Below, piece by piece: positions 45,958-55,243 of a stretch of DNA of 64,000 bases. The notes under the pieces are model-generated. The model searched no databases, was not told where the DNA came from, and saw only the letters and a program-made list of their open reading frames with translations. Source of the DNA: Parabacteroides goldsteinii (GTDB lineage: Bacteria > Bacteroidota > Bacteroidia > Bacteroidales > Tannerellaceae); contig NZ_JADNBB010000020.1 in NCBI RefSeq assembly GCF_015550595.1, positions 44,253 to 108,252 on the forward strand. The letters run 5' to 3'. A program made the position numbers and the translations under genes. Position 1 is the first letter of the stretch; the number at the start of each line of letters is the position of its first letter.

Positions 45958-46437
45958 ATGTTTGCAGAAATAAGAAGAAAAGACAGAATACTGGATAATG
46001 AATCTGCTGTCCGGTTATTGGAGGCGGGAGAATATGGTTTTCTGGCGATGGCCGGAGCGAATGGTTTTGGTTATGGAATACCGATCAGTTATGTAATGGA
46101 TCCTGAAGGACATATCTATTTTCATTGCGCTCCTGAGGGACATAAACTGGAATGTATCAGGCAGAATCCGAAAGTTAGTTTTTGTGTGGTAGGTAATACC
46201 CGGGTTATTCCAAGGCAATTCAGCACCGCTTATGAGTCGGTAATTGCTTTTGGAACGATTTATACCGATCTGCCGGATGACGAAAGATTGTATGCTTTGC
46301 GTCTGCTTGTCAAAAAGTATTCGCCGGAATACAACGCAATAGGTGAAAAATATATAGCCGGTTCTTTCGGACGGACTAATGTTTTACGATTGGATGTTGA
46401 ACATATTTCCGGTAAATGTAAGCGGATCAAAGAATAG
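45958..46437 (+). CDS. Pyridoxamine 5'-phosphate oxidase-fold protein, Nim-like
   Basis: 159-residue split-barrel flavoprotein. MFAEIRRKDRIL at the start, GYGIPISYVMDPEGHIYFHCAPEGHKLECI and VSFCVV resemble the NimA group of nitroimidazole reductases and the wider PNPOx-like family. Most chromosomal members are housekeeping flavin or heme-binding proteins, so the sequence alone does not predict drug resistance. The start at 45958 is chosen because the promoter box lies just upstream of it; the frame from 45868 would overlap the M64 start. Confidence 0.86.
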   Translation: MFAEIRRKDRILDNESAVRLLEAGEYGFLAMAGANGFGYGIPISYVMDPEGHIYFHCAPEGHKLECIRQNPKVSFCVVGNTRVIPRQFSTAYESVIAFGTIYTDLPDDERLYALRLLVKKYSPEYNAIGEKYIAGSFGRTNVLRLDVEHISGKCKRIKE

Positions 46438-46453
46438 GGATGGATATAAATAA

Positions 46454-46481
46454 TTAATCCCGGGAATGTTCCCGGGATTAA
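46454..46481. terminator. Palindromic hairpin after Nim-like gene
   Basis: TTAATCCCGGGAA (46454-46466) and TTCCCGGGATTAA (46469-46481) form a perfect 13-bp inverted repeat with a 2-bp centre. A T-rich stretch follows on the minus strand, a pyrimidine stretch on the plus strand. It may terminate the Nim-like gene, a minus-strand RNA, or both. Confidence 0.65.
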
Positions 46482-46578
46482 CCCTCTCTTAGTTATGATC
46501 GAGATACCTTGAATTCATCTCATTAGGTAACTCTTATTGCCTTTTGCCTTTTATCTAACCTATCTCTTTTGTTACTTT
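46454..46578 (-). ncRNA. Possible minus-strand small RNA
   Basis: The ~320-bp gap between the Nim-like gene and the histidine kinase has no ORF of note. On the minus strand TTTG (complement of 46610-46613) and GAACTTTG (complement of 46582-46589, one mismatch to TAnnTTTG) are 20 bp apart. A transcript starting near 46577 would run about 120 nt to the palindromic hairpin at 46454-46481. GAGATA (46501-46506) can pair with TATCTC (46561-46566) to close a long stem-loop. This is a prediction from signals only. Confidence 0.3.
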
Positions 46579-46758
46579 CTTCAAAGTTCGCCTATTTCGG
46601 GTTCCTCTCCAAACTTATTTGATGGATATAATTTATAATGAAATAGATATTATCTATAAATTGATGGTTTTTAGGAAGAAATCTAAAAGTTTCCTGTATA
46701 AGTGGTTCTTGAATTATAAAGTTTGATTTACTTTGTAATTGCATATAAAAAGGCTACG

Positions 46759-48228
46759 ATGGAAAATACAATAGTTAAACAGCAATTGTTGACAAATTTC
46801 TTTACTTACCATCCTCAAGGAGGGGCATTGTATGACAGTAACGGGCAACTGGTCGCTTTGAACAAAGCCACTAGTGATAAATTTGCTGTTATGGAAATCT
46901 CTGATTCCCTTTTCAATAATTTGTTTGAAACAAATTACTTGTCGGAAGTGGAGAAAAGATATTTACGGAGCGGTAGTGTTGTAAGCCATACCTTGCCTAT
47001 CGGATTCTCAATAATCCCGGGAGTCAATGAGGATAACGAAATTATTGGATATACATTGCTCTTAACGGATCTGAATCCAACCGAAAAAGAAAAAGAGAAC
47101 AAAATACTGGCCAGTAAACTGACGGAAAGCCGTACGATGATGGAGTTAGCATTGAAGAATAGCCACATTGCCACTTATTCATTTAATTTCCATCTATTCC
47201 AAACCTGCGATAAAGAGCACTGCAACCATTGTTTTCAGTTTTATGGGGCTAATAATTATCTACTCGATAGGAATAAATATATTTGCCGTGCTTTATCGAA
47301 CCTGCGTCATCCGGATGACAGAGTCGACTTTTTCCTTCTGTTTAATGAGATAAGAAGTAAAAAACTATCGGAGTTTGTTGTAAACTTTCGTCTAAAGAAT
47401 AACGAAGGGAAATACCGGCACTATGAGGTTATAGGCAAACCTCTGGAATATGATTCCAATGGAAATGCTAATCTGATCGTTGGTTGTATGATCGATAATC
47501 AGAAATATGTCGACTATGAACAATCGTTGATCGATGCAAAGGAAAAAGCGGAGAATGCCGATCAACTGAAATCGACTTTCCTGGCCAATATGACTCATGA
47601 GATCCGTACTCCGCTGAATGCAATAGTCGGTTTTTCCGATTTGTTGTCGATCGAGACAGATCCGGAGTTGAGGGATACCTACATCAGCCTGATAAAATCG
47701 AATAATGAGTTATTACTCCGGTTGATAAACGATGTATTGGATATCTCCAAAATAGAGTCGGGTATGGTAGCTTTTGCTTATACGGATGTCTATCTCCCCT
47801 CTGCAATGAAAGATATGTATTGTGTAATGCAATTACGGATGCCTGAAAATGTAGAATTGATCCTGGATCCTTGTCCGGACATTACATTCAGGACGGATAA
47901 AAGCCGTTTGATACAGGTGTTGGGAAATCTACTCACCAATGCAATAAAACATACTATACATGGCTCCGTACGGTTTGGTTACAAACGGGTGGATGATTTT
48001 CTGCACTTTTATGTGTCTGATACCGGACAGGGAATACCAGAGAACGAACTGGAACATATTTTTGGCCGTTTTGTCCAGCTGAAAGGGAGCCAGAACGGTA
48101 TCGGGTTAGGGTTGGCTATCTGTAAAGGCTTGGTAAATAAGATGGGAGGAGAGATCTCCGTATCATCCAGGTTGGGTGAAGGTTCCACCTTCCAATTTAC
48201 GTTACCTTTGCCTAATGTTCTTTCATAA
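46759..48228 (+). CDS. Sensor histidine kinase with PAS-like domains
   Basis: 489-residue soluble histidine kinase. No membrane segment or signal peptide is seen. Residues 1 to about 120 and 120-260 look like two PAS-like sensory domains. The second contains the cluster CDKEHCNHC (Cys150, Cys155, Cys158). The kinase core has the H-box [23 protein letters not shown]-box [22 protein letters not shown] and [12 protein letters not shown]. There is no receiver domain and no adjacent response regulator, so its partner is elsewhere. The start at 46759 ([15 protein letters not shown]) fits related kinases; an ATG at 46723 adds 12 residues. Its 3' end overlaps the hybrid regulator gene by 17 bp. Confidence 0.88.
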   Translation: MENTIVKQQLLTNFFTYHPQGGALYDSNGQLVALNKATSDKFAVMEISDSLFNNLFETNYLSEVEKRYLRSGSVVSHTLPIGFSIIPGVNEDNEIIGYTLLLTDLNPTEKEKENKILASKLTESRTMMELALKNSHIATYSFNFHLFQTCDKEHCNHCFQFYGANNYLLDRNKYICRALSNLRHPDDRVDFFLLFNEIRSKKLSEFVVNFRLKNNEGKYRHYEVIGKPLEYDSNGNANLIVGCMIDNQKYVDYEQSLIDAKEKAENADQLKSTFLANMTHEIRTPLNAIVGFSDLLSIETDPELRDTYISLIKSNNELLLRLINDVLDISKIESGMVAFAYTDVYLPSAMKDMYCVMQLRMPENVELILDPCPDITFRTDKSRLIQVLGNLLTNAIKHTIHGSVRFGYKRVDDFLHFYVSDTGQGIPENELEHIFGRFVQLKGSQNGIGLGLAICKGLVNKMGGEISVSSRLGEGSTFQFTLPLPNVLS

Positions 48229-51200
48229 AATCTGTAGGCGATTTTCCGTATTGCTTTTGGAAACAGGTAGAGAAATAGGCCGGAGAAGAGAAGCCTGTCT
48301 GGAATGCAATCTCATTTATACGGCTTTCTCCCGTTTGCATCAGTTCCGCGGCTTTTTTCAGCCGGGTTATCCGGATAAACTCCACAGGCGTTAGACCGGA
48401 CAGACCTTTTACTTTCCGGTACAGGCTGGAAGTACTCATGCCCATCTCCGATGCCAGCATTTCAACACTTAAAGCCTCGTTGGCTATATTTTCTTCCAAA
48501 TAACTGTTGAATTTCCGAAGGAAGATATCGTCAACCGTCGATACTGCCAGCGTGGCAGCCGGAACGGAAGGTGTTTCTCGATATGTTTGGGTGAGCATCT
48601 CCCGGCTTTTGAGCAGGTTCTGGACCTGAGCTGTCAGCAACTCTATGGAGAACGGTTTTTCCATATAGGCGTCTGCACCATTGTTCAAACCTTTCAACCG
48701 TGACTGGAGGTTATGTTGGGCTGTTAATAAGATGAACGGGATATGGCTGAAGTTTACGTCGTTTTTCACAACGTTGCAAAGTTCGAAACCGTCCATAACA
48801 GGCATCATCACATCGCTGATGATCAGATTTACCGTATTTTCCTTTAAAACGTTGACTGCCTCTTTGCCGTTGGCAGCTTCGAGTACCCGGTAAGTATCAG
48901 ACAATTCTTTTGCAATGAACTGGCGCATATCTGTTTGGTCTTCCACTATCAATACAATAGACTTTCCGGTATTCTCCTTCTCCGTATTCTGATCGGACGA
49001 TTCTTCCGTATTTCTTTCATGTACCAGTTGATAACAATCTTCCTGTTCTTCGGGTAAGGTGAGGCGGAATTGATTCTTTCCATCCGTTGTTTGCTGATAA
49101 GAGAGGGTTCCTTTATGAAATTCGGTCAGCGAGCGGGCCAGGGATAATCCGATACCGCTACCTTGCTGGTTTTCTGTTTCTTTCAGTCGGTAGAACGGGT
49201 TGAATATGTTTTCCTTTTCGCTGTCGGGGATCAGGTGTCCGTCGTTGATGACAGTAATAGAGAATTCTTTTTTCTCTTCCTGTATCTGCATTTGCAGGGA
49301 GATCTGCCGGTCCGAATATTTTATGGCATTCGTCAGCAGGTTATTTACGATCTTAGAAAAGGCTTCCCGGTCTATGTAAGCGAAAAATGGACCTTCCGGA
49401 ATATCACAGATAAATGATTTTTTTTCTTTTTCAATCACCGGAAAGAAGGGTTGCAGAAGTGTATTCAGCCATAATGTCACATCGGTCTTTACATAATTCA
49501 GCTTAAATCCGCGGCTTTCAGTCTTTCGGAAATCGAGTAACTGGTTACTCAGATTAAGTAATTGTTGGGTATTTTTCTCAATGATACGTAAGTTCTCCTG
49601 GGTAGAGGGCGTGCCGTCACCGGAGCGGAGTATTTTTTCCAGTGGAGCTTTTATCAGCGTAAGCGGTGTACGTATTTCATGGGTAATGAAGGTAAAGAAT
49701 TGTATTTTGGCATCGTATAACTCTTTTTCCTTTTTACTCTCGAACAAATCCTGGTTGATACGATGCTTTTCTTCCAACTTGTTTTTTTTATAATTATAAA
49801 ACAGGACAATAAGCATGCAGATGATCACAGCATAAAAGAAGAACGCCCATCCGGTAGCCCAGAACGGTGGGGTAACGATGATATGCAGTTCCTGTCCGTT
49901 ATCCTGCCAGATCCCGCTGCTGTTGGTGGATCTTACTTTGAATGTATATTCACCGGGAGAAAGATTGGCAAAAGTAACATCTTTATTTTGATTCATATAG
50001 ATCCAATCTTTGTCTATTCCTTCCAGTTTATAAGAGTAGCGGATGGCATCCGGCGATGTATAGCTGAGCGCTATATACGACAGGGTAAAGGTTGATCCGT
50101 CATACGGTAATTTGAGTGTTTCCACATTCTCGATGGAAGGAGAAATGAAATCATGCCGCTTCTCTTCATTGTCGGGCACGTTAATAGCTGTGATGTATAC
50201 CGGCGGTGTGAAAGTGTCTTCTCTGAACTGTGACGGGTTGAACGACAGCATACCGTTGATCGTACCCATATAAATGGTACCGTCCGGAGCCTGGTAAGAG
50301 GAACTATAGTTGAATTGTGTTTCGTGCAGTCCGTCCGTATAAGTGAAGGTACGCATCACATATGTGTCGGGATTGAAGCGGACCAGGCCATTGGCTGTCG
50401 ATAACCAGAAGAAATGTTCCTTATCTTCTACTATCCGGTAAATAATATTACTGGGTAAGCCGTTTTCTGTAGTGATACGGTTGAATGACTGGGTTTCCGG
50501 GCTGAAAAGGGAGAGGCCGTTTACTGTGGTCACCCAGATTCGTCCTTTTGAGTCCTCGAATACGGAAGTGGCGTTATTGCTCCCGATGCTTTGCGATTTG
50601 TTCGGAGCGGCGGTATAATGTTCGACGGTATTTGTTTCACGCAGATAATGATAGATGCCATTGGCTGTTGCAGCCCATATATCGCCGTTGCTGTCTTCGT
50701 AGATTTGCCGGATCAGGGCATAAATATTATTCCAGCGGCTAAAGGTTTCCGTCCGGCTGTTGTAGGCCATGATGCCGCTACCCGTACCTATCAGGAACTC
50801 GTCGTTGCGGGTTTTATAGAAACAGAGGATAAAGTTGTCGTTGAGGGGATGATCGGTACTTTCACGTGAATAATGTTTGATGATTTTCCCCGAAGGAATG
50901 TCCAGAACATCGATCCCTTTATTATATGTGCCGACCCATAAGCGGTTGCCGTCGGCCAGCAATCCGTGGATATTGGTGGCCGATAAAGGATGCTTCGGAT
51001 TGTTGTAGGAATAATTGGTGATCTGTCCGGTGGACGGATTATAGCAGTTGATCCCGTTGTCTTCGGTTCCCAGCCAGAGGTTACCGTATTGGTCCGGAAC
51101 GATTTCGCGGATGGCGTTGCCCGGTAACTGGGGATGCGTCTTTCCTCCGATGAAATGATTGAAACGGGTATATTCCTTCGGTAGATAGCTGATGCCACCG

Positions 51201-52156
51201 AAGAAAGAGCCGGCCCACATGCCCCCTTCACGATCCTTGGTGATGGAATAGATAGCATTGTCGGCAATGGTATACTCGTTGGTCAGCGATTTACGCAGGT
51301 TTATCACTTCGCGGCTCAATACATTATATATATAGATACCCGATTCGGAAGCAATCCAATATGTATTGTTGTTGTAAGGGGTAATGGCGCGGACCTGTAT
51401 GTCCGGGATAATAGTGGTGACGGATTGATCCTGGTAATTGTAAAGCAGAAGACCTGCCAGGTTTGTTCCAACAAGTATGCCCAGTTCCGGTACTTCGCGG
51501 ATTGCCTGTATGCTGATCTGCTTACCGATCTGTTGCTCGGTCAGCAGTTCGGTTTTTAAGAAAGCATCGGTTTCTGCTTTGTAGGCATATAAAGCTTGTC
51601 CGTTAGAGAAGAGAGGTTCTCCTTCATTGGTCAGTGTGATAAGGTTAGGATAGAAATTCTTTTCTGCCGGATAAACGCGGGTACTACTGTCGGTAGGATT
51701 ATAACGTACGATGCGGTTATGCCGGATGAACCATAATTGTTGGTCTTTATCTTCGGTAACGGCAGAGAATGATTCCGGTTCGTTTTGGGCGGAAGAGAGG
51801 TGGAAGGGATGAAAAGTATCTGTTTTATGATCGTAGTAACAGGTGCCGGCAGAAGTACAGATCCATATTCTTTCATCCGAGCTCTCGAAAAGGAAATTCA
51901 GATGGTCGCCCGGCAGACTGTTCGGGTTATACGAATTATGGCGGTATACCTTAAAGGTATGTCCGTCGAAACGGTTTAACCCGTCTTCGGTGCCGAACCA
52001 CATAAAGCCTCTTCGGTCCTGCAAGGAGCAGTAGACCGTATTATGTGATAATCCCTGCTTATTATTATAATGCCTGAAATGCAGTTCCTCTGCCAGACCA
52101 CCTAAAGGACGTAGCAGCGATAGCAGGGTTATGATAAGAAGAGGTATTTGTTTCAT
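48212..52156 (-). CDS. Hybrid two-component system sensor/regulator
   Basis: 1314-residue one-protein two-component system of the Bacteroidota HTCS type. In order: a signal peptide ([17 protein letters not shown]), about fourteen Reg_prop beta-propeller repeats in the periplasm (patterns such as [15 protein letters not shown]), a Y_Y_Y domain near residue 700, a membrane helix ([19 protein letters not shown], about 780-800), HisKA ([17 protein letters not shown]), HATPase ([10 protein letters not shown]), a receiver domain ([21 protein letters not shown]) and a C-terminal AraC-type HTH. All phospho-relay residues are present. HTCS proteins usually bind a glycan breakdown product and activate a neighbouring glycan-use gene; the divergent GH2 gene is the obvious candidate. 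The start at 52156 precedes the signal peptide; the ATG at 52189 adds 11 residues. Confidence 0.93.
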   Translation of the reverse strand: MKQIPLLIITLLSLLRPLGGLAEELHFRHYNNKQGLSHNTVYCSLQDRRGFMWFGTEDGLNRFDGHTFKVYRHNSYNPNSLPGDHLNFLFESSDERIWICTSAGTCYYDHKTDTFHPFHLSSAQNEPESFSAVTEDKDQQLWFIRHNRIVRYNPTDSSTRVYPAEKNFYPNLITLTNEGEPLFSNGQALYAYKAETDAFLKTELLTEQQIGKQISIQAIREVPELGILVGTNLAGLLLYNYQDQSVTTIIPDIQVRAITPYNNNTYWIASESGIYIYNVLSREVINLRKSLTNEYTIADNAIYSITKDREGGMWAGSFFGGISYLPKEYTRFNHFIGGKTHPQLPGNAIREIVPDQYGNLWLGTEDNGINCYNPSTGQITNYSYNNPKHPLSATNIHGLLADGNRLWVGTYNKGIDVLDIPSGKIIKHYSRESTDHPLNDNFILCFYKTRNDEFLIGTGSGIMAYNSRTETFSRWNNIYALIRQIYEDSNGDIWAATANGIYHYLRETNTVEHYTAAPNKSQSIGSNNATSVFEDSKGRIWVTTVNGLSLFSPETQSFNRITTENGLPSNIIYRIVEDKEHFFWLSTANGLVRFNPDTYVMRTFTYTDGLHETQFNYSSSYQAPDGTIYMGTINGMLSFNPSQFREDTFTPPVYITAINVPDNEEKRHDFISPSIENVETLKLPYDGSTFTLSYIALSYTSPDAIRYSYKLEGIDKDWIYMNQNKDVTFANLSPGEYTFKVRSTNSSGIWQDNGQELHIIVTPPFWATGWAFFFYAVIICMLIVLFYNYKKNKLEEKHRINQDLFESKKEKELYDAKIQFFTFITHEIRTPLTLIKAPLEKILRSGDGTPSTQENLRIIEKNTQQLLNLSNQLLDFRKTESRGFKLNYVKTDVTLWLNTLLQPFFPVIEKEKKSFICDIPEGPFFAYIDREAFSKIVNNLLTNAIKYSDRQISLQMQIQEEKKEFSITVINDGHLIPDSEKENIFNPFYRLKETENQQGSGIGLSLARSLTEFHKGTLSYQQTTDGKNQFRLTLPEEQEDCYQLVHERNTEESSDQNTEKENTGKSIVLIVEDQTDMRQFIAKELSDTYRVLEAANGKEAVNVLKENTVNLIISDVMMPVMDGFELCNVVKNDVNFSHIPFILLTAQHNLQSRLKGLNNGADAYMEKPFSIELLTAQVQNLLKSREMLTQTYRETPSVPAATLAVSTVDDIFLRKFNSYLEENIANEALSVEMLASEMGMSTSSLYRKVKGLSGLTPVEFIRITRLKKAAELMQTGESRINEIAFQTGFSSPAYFSTCFQKQYGKSPTDFMKEH

Positions 52157-52207
52157 ATAATTTGAATTTGCAGGAAATTCATATTCCAATAATTGTCAAT
52201 ATGGAGA

Positions 52208-52215
52208 CAAATATA
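52208..52215 (-). promoter_or_regulatory. -7 element for HTCS gene
   Basis: TATATTTG on the minus strand, 51 bp upstream of the start at 52156. Confidence 0.55.
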
Positions 52216-52268
52216 AGGACAAAACAATTAAATTTTTGCCAGTATAGGGGATATTTGAGCGTTGTTCG

Positions 52269-52483
52269 TCTGCAATTTTCCTATTTTCAGAAAAAAGTAG
52301 GATTGTATAGAGATTTTTTGATTTTTTGTTCGAAAAAGTGGAAGTGCACTGGAATAATCTTATTTTTTCACTCAAAAAATAAGATTGTACGGCTGCAATT
52401 TCATTTTTAGGACGAAAAAATAAGATTGCACGGAAACTCTGCTATTTTTTTGATGAAAAATACGATTGCATCGAAACATTGAG
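52269..52483. repeat. Five degenerate hairpin repeats, 40-42 bp period
   Basis: The anchor GATTGYA (or a variant) recurs at 52301, 52341 (GAAGTGCA), 52383, 52424 and 52464, spaced 40, 42, 41 and 40 bp. Each unit has a T-run arm, a 5-6 bp centre and an A-run arm ending in the anchor. The best is 52356-52386, AATCTTATTTTTT and AAAAAATAAGATT around CACTC, a perfect 13-bp inverted repeat. Unit four (52394-52430) extends the stem to about 15 bp with TGCAAT/ATTGCA ends. Confidence 0.75.
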
Positions 52484-52523
52484 AGTTTTAAGTATCTCAA
52501 AATGTACCTTTCAAACCCTTTGC

Positions 52524-52558
52524 ATGATTATTGAAAGATTCTGAATGATTATTGAAAG
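52524..52558 (+). promoter_or_regulatory. 21-bp-period direct repeat, likely AraC-type activator site
   Basis: ATGATTATTGAAAG occurs at 52524-52537 and exactly again at 52545-52558. The second copy ends 20 bp before the GH2 -7 box, so it covers the -33 position. Two same-face repeats at two helical turns are the classical layout for AraC-family activators such as the adjacent HTCS. Confidence 0.6.
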
Positions 52559-52578
52559 CCTCTCTGTCAGGAATATAA

Positions 52579-52586
52579 TTACTTTG
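52579..52586 (+). promoter_or_regulatory. -7 element for GH2 gene
   Basis: TTACTTTG, one mismatch from TAnnTTTG. The -33 position (52555-52558) reads AAAG, not TTTG, consistent with an activator-dependent promoter. Confidence 0.5.
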
Positions 52587-52638
52587 CCACCGGAATAGCA
52601 AACGAAATTTCAAAGTAGTAACTTTAAATACAAGTAGC

Positions 52639-54453
52639 ATGAAGAAGACCTTTTTAGTATGTTGCGCTTTGGCCCTGACCCTGGGTGCACAAGCACAGTG
52701 GAAGCCTGTCGGTGATAAGATCAAGACAAAATGGGCTGAACAAATCAATCCCAAAAACGTATTACCCGAATACCCGCGCCCGCAATTGGAACGTACCGAC
52801 TGGGTAAACCTGAACGGTGAGTGGGAGTATGCCATCAAACCTCGTGGCGGAGCCGAACCGGCAGCTTTCGATGGAAATATCCTTGTTCCTTTCGCAGTCG
52901 AATCCTCTTTGTCGGGAGTTCAGAAGGAAGTAGGAGAAAATAATGAATTATGGTACAAACGGACATTCGCTGTTCCGGCTAACTGGAAGAATAAGGATGT
53001 TGTCCTTAACTTCGGTGCGGTAGACTGGAAGACGGATGTCTTTGTTAATGATATCCTGATCGGTTCTCATCAGGGAGGTTTCACTCCGTTCTCATTCAAT
53101 ATAACTCCTTATCTGACAGGTAGGAACAATCAGAAACTGGTGGTTCGCGTTTGGGACCCGAGTGATAAAGGATACCAGCCACGTGGTAAGCAAACATCTA
53201 ACCCGGAAGGTATCTGGTATACTCCGGTAACAGGTATCTGGCAAACTGTATGGCTCGAACCGGTAGCAACTAACCATATTACTTCCGTTAAATCGATTCC
53301 GAACATCGATAACGGTACAGTGAATGTAACAGTCGGAACTTCAGCTCCATGTTGCAACACATCTATTGTAGAAGTTAAGTTGATGGATAAAGGCCAGGTG
53401 GTAGCTTCCGCCAAAGGTTTGCAAGGTAAAGAACTTCGTTTAGCTGTTCAGAACCCGACGCTTTGGGATACCTCTAATCCTTATTTGTATGATATGAAAG
53501 TATCGTTGATCAAGGACGGTAAAGTATTGGACGATGTAAAATCATATACTGCTTTCCGTAAAATCTCAAGTAAAAGAGATGCAAATGGCGTTATGCGTAT
53601 GCAGTTGAACAATAAGAACCTGTTCCAGTATGGTCCTCTGGATCAAGGTTGGTGGCCTGACGGATTATATACAGCTCCTACCGATGAAGCGCTGTTGTAT
53701 GACATCGTTAAAACAAAAGATTGGGGATTCAATATGATCCGTAAACACGTGAAGGTTGAACCGGCTCGCTGGTATTATCATTGTGATAAGGAAGGTATCC
53801 TCGTTTGGCAGGATATGCCGAGTGGTGATATGGGTAACCAATGGGCTCCTCATACTTATAACGGAGGAACAGATAAAAATCGTTCTGCAGAATCTGTGGC
53901 AAACTATTACCAGGAATGGAAAGAGATCATGGATATGTGTATTTCCTATCCTTCTATCGTTGTCTGGGTTCCTTTCAACGAAGCATGGGGACAGTTCGAT
54001 ACTGAAAAAGTGGCTGAATGGACAAAGAACTACGATCCTTCCCGTCTGGTGAACCCGGCCAGTGGTGGTAACCACCGTGCTTGCGGAGATATCCTCGATT
54101 TGCATAACTATCCGGGACCGAACATGTTCCTGTATGATCCGCAGCGTGTAACTGTATTAGGTGAATATGGTGGTATCGGTCTGCCGTTGGAAAACCATTT
54201 GTGGTGGAACAAACGTAACTGGGGATATGTACAGTTCAAGAACAGCGACGAGGTAACTGCCGAATATGTAAAATATGCCAACGATTTGAAAGGAATGGTA
54301 GATCGTGGTTTCTCGGCTGCTGTTTATACCCAGACTACGGACGTGGAAGGTGAAGTAAACGGCCTGATGACTTACGACCGTAAAGAAATAAAGATCAATG
54401 AAGCAGCTGTAAAGAAAGCAAATCAAGCTGTAATTAACCAATTATCTAAATAA
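52639..54453 (+). CDS. Glycoside hydrolase family 2 protein
   Basis: 604-residue exported glycosidase. It has a signal peptide (KKTFLVCCALALTLGAQA), an N-terminal jelly-roll sugar-binding domain (NLNGEWEYAIKP to about 220), an immunoglobulin-like domain (about 220-315) and a TIM barrel. The predicted acid/base is Glu448 in VPFNEAWGQ and the nucleophile is Glu509 in VLGEYGG, both conserved in GH2. Substrate specificity (beta-galactoside, beta-glucuronide, beta-mannoside or other) cannot be decided. It is divergent from the HTCS gene, its likely regulator. No SusC/SusD pair is nearby, so this is not a full polysaccharide utilisation locus. Confidence 0.92.
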   Translation: MKKTFLVCCALALTLGAQAQWKPVGDKIKTKWAEQINPKNVLPEYPRPQLERTDWVNLNGEWEYAIKPRGGAEPAAFDGNILVPFAVESSLSGVQKEVGENNELWYKRTFAVPANWKNKDVVLNFGAVDWKTDVFVNDILIGSHQGGFTPFSFNITPYLTGRNNQKLVVRVWDPSDKGYQPRGKQTSNPEGIWYTPVTGIWQTVWLEPVATNHITSVKSIPNIDNGTVNVTVGTSAPCCNTSIVEVKLMDKGQVVASAKGLQGKELRLAVQNPTLWDTSNPYLYDMKVSLIKDGKVLDDVKSYTAFRKISSKRDANGVMRMQLNNKNLFQYGPLDQGWWPDGLYTAPTDEALLYDIVKTKDWGFNMIRKHVKVEPARWYYHCDKEGILVWQDMPSGDMGNQWAPHTYNGGTDKNRSAESVANYYQEWKEIMDMCISYPSIVVWVPFNEAWGQFDTEKVAEWTKNYDPSRLVNPASGGNHRACGDILDLHNYPGPNMFLYDPQRVTVLGEYGGIGLPLENHLWWNKRNWGYVQFKNSDEVTAEYVKYANDLKGMVDRGFSAAVYTQTTDVEGEVNGLMTYDRKEIKINEAAVKKANQAVINQLSK

Positions 54454-54494
54454 TCATAAGGTGTAAACAATCACCACAAAAGGGAGTTGTGTTA

Positions 54495-54535
54495 TTTCCC
54501 GGGGAGAAAGAGTTTCTCTCCGGGAATTTTTTTTG
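54495..54535 (+). terminator. Intrinsic terminator after GH2 gene
   Basis: TTCCCGGGGAGAAA and TTTCTCTCCGGGAA arms with TTTTTTTT following. Confidence 0.88.
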
Positions 54536-54585
54536 TTTTAGTGGCTGGAACAAAATTAAATGCCCTTTGTTCACTATATACCTAT

Positions 54586-54617
54586 CTTGTGTAAATCAAT
54601 TATAATCTGTACATTTG
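54586..54617 (+). promoter_or_regulatory. Promoter for DUF4290-murA operon
   Basis: CTTG at 54586-54589 and TACATTTG at 54610-54617 with a 20-bp spacer, 15 bp before the ATG at 54632. Confidence 0.65.
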
Positions 54618-54631
54618 CCGGATAAACGAAT

Positions 54632-55243
54632 ATGATAATGAAATATAATACAGAAGAAAAGAAATTGGTTATGCCCGAATACGGACGCAATATCCAGAAC
54701 ATGGTAGATTATTGTGTTGCTATTGAGGACAGAGAGGAACGGAAACGTTGTGCCAATACGATAATCAACATTATGGGAAACATGTTTCCCCACCTGCGTG
54801 ATGTGAACGATTTCAAACACATTTTGTGGGATCACCTGGCTATTATGGCCGACTTTAAGCTGGATATCGATTATCCTTACGAGATCGTAAAGAAGGAAAA
54901 CCTGTATGCCCGTCCGCCGCGTATCCCTTACAATAACAACCGTATCCGCTACCGCCACTACGGAAAGACCTTGGAACTGATGATCCGTAAGGCAACCGAA
55001 CTGGAACAGGGGGTTGAAAAAGATACGCTAATCAAGCTATTGGCTACCCAGATGAAGAAATCGTTCCTTACCTGGAACAAGGAATCGGTAGATGACCGCA
55101 AGATATTTAAAGATCTCGACGAACTGTCGGAAGGTTCTATCGTATTGAATGAAGAAGAACATAAACTGACCGAAAGCCGCGATATCCTCGCCCGGAATAA
55201 TAATAATACAGCCAAAAAGAATTATCCCCGTAAAAGCCGATGA
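54632..55243 (+). CDS. DUF4290 family protein
   Basis: 203-residue protein of a Bacteroidota-specific family of unknown function (DUF4290). Conserved segments are VMPEYGRNIQNMVDYCVAIEDREER and ANTIINIMGNMFPHLRDVNDFKH. It is predicted helical and soluble, and ends in a basic tail KKNYPRKSR. It overlaps murA by 4 bp and heads the murA-rimM-M23-dxr-rseP cluster, an arrangement that is kept in many Bacteroidota. An alternative ATG lies at 54638. Confidence 0.85.
   Translation: MIMKYNTEEKKLVMPEYGRNIQNMVDYCVAIEDREERKRCANTIINIMGNMFPHLRDVNDFKHILWDHLAIMADFKLDIDYPYEIVKKENLYARPPRIPYNNNRIRYRHYGKTLELMIRKATELEQGVEKDTLIKLLATQMKKSFLTWNKESVDDRKIFKDLDELSEGSIVLNEEEHKLTESRDILARNNNNTAKKNYPRKSR

Larger units (their letters stand above)
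52157..52638. other. Divergent intergenic region between HTCS and GH2 genes
   Basis: 482 bp without a gene. It contains, left to right, the HTCS promoter box (52208-52215), an array of five hairpin-forming repeats (52269-52483), a 21-bp-period direct repeat (52524-52558) and the GH2 promoter (to 52586). The base composition is strongly AT-rich. Confidence 0.8.

Noticed and set aside
52269..52483. Regular 41-bp repeat considered as a small CRISPR array
   Set aside because: There are no distinct spacers: the whole period is degenerate repeat, each unit is AT-rich and hairpin-forming, and no cas gene is in the window.
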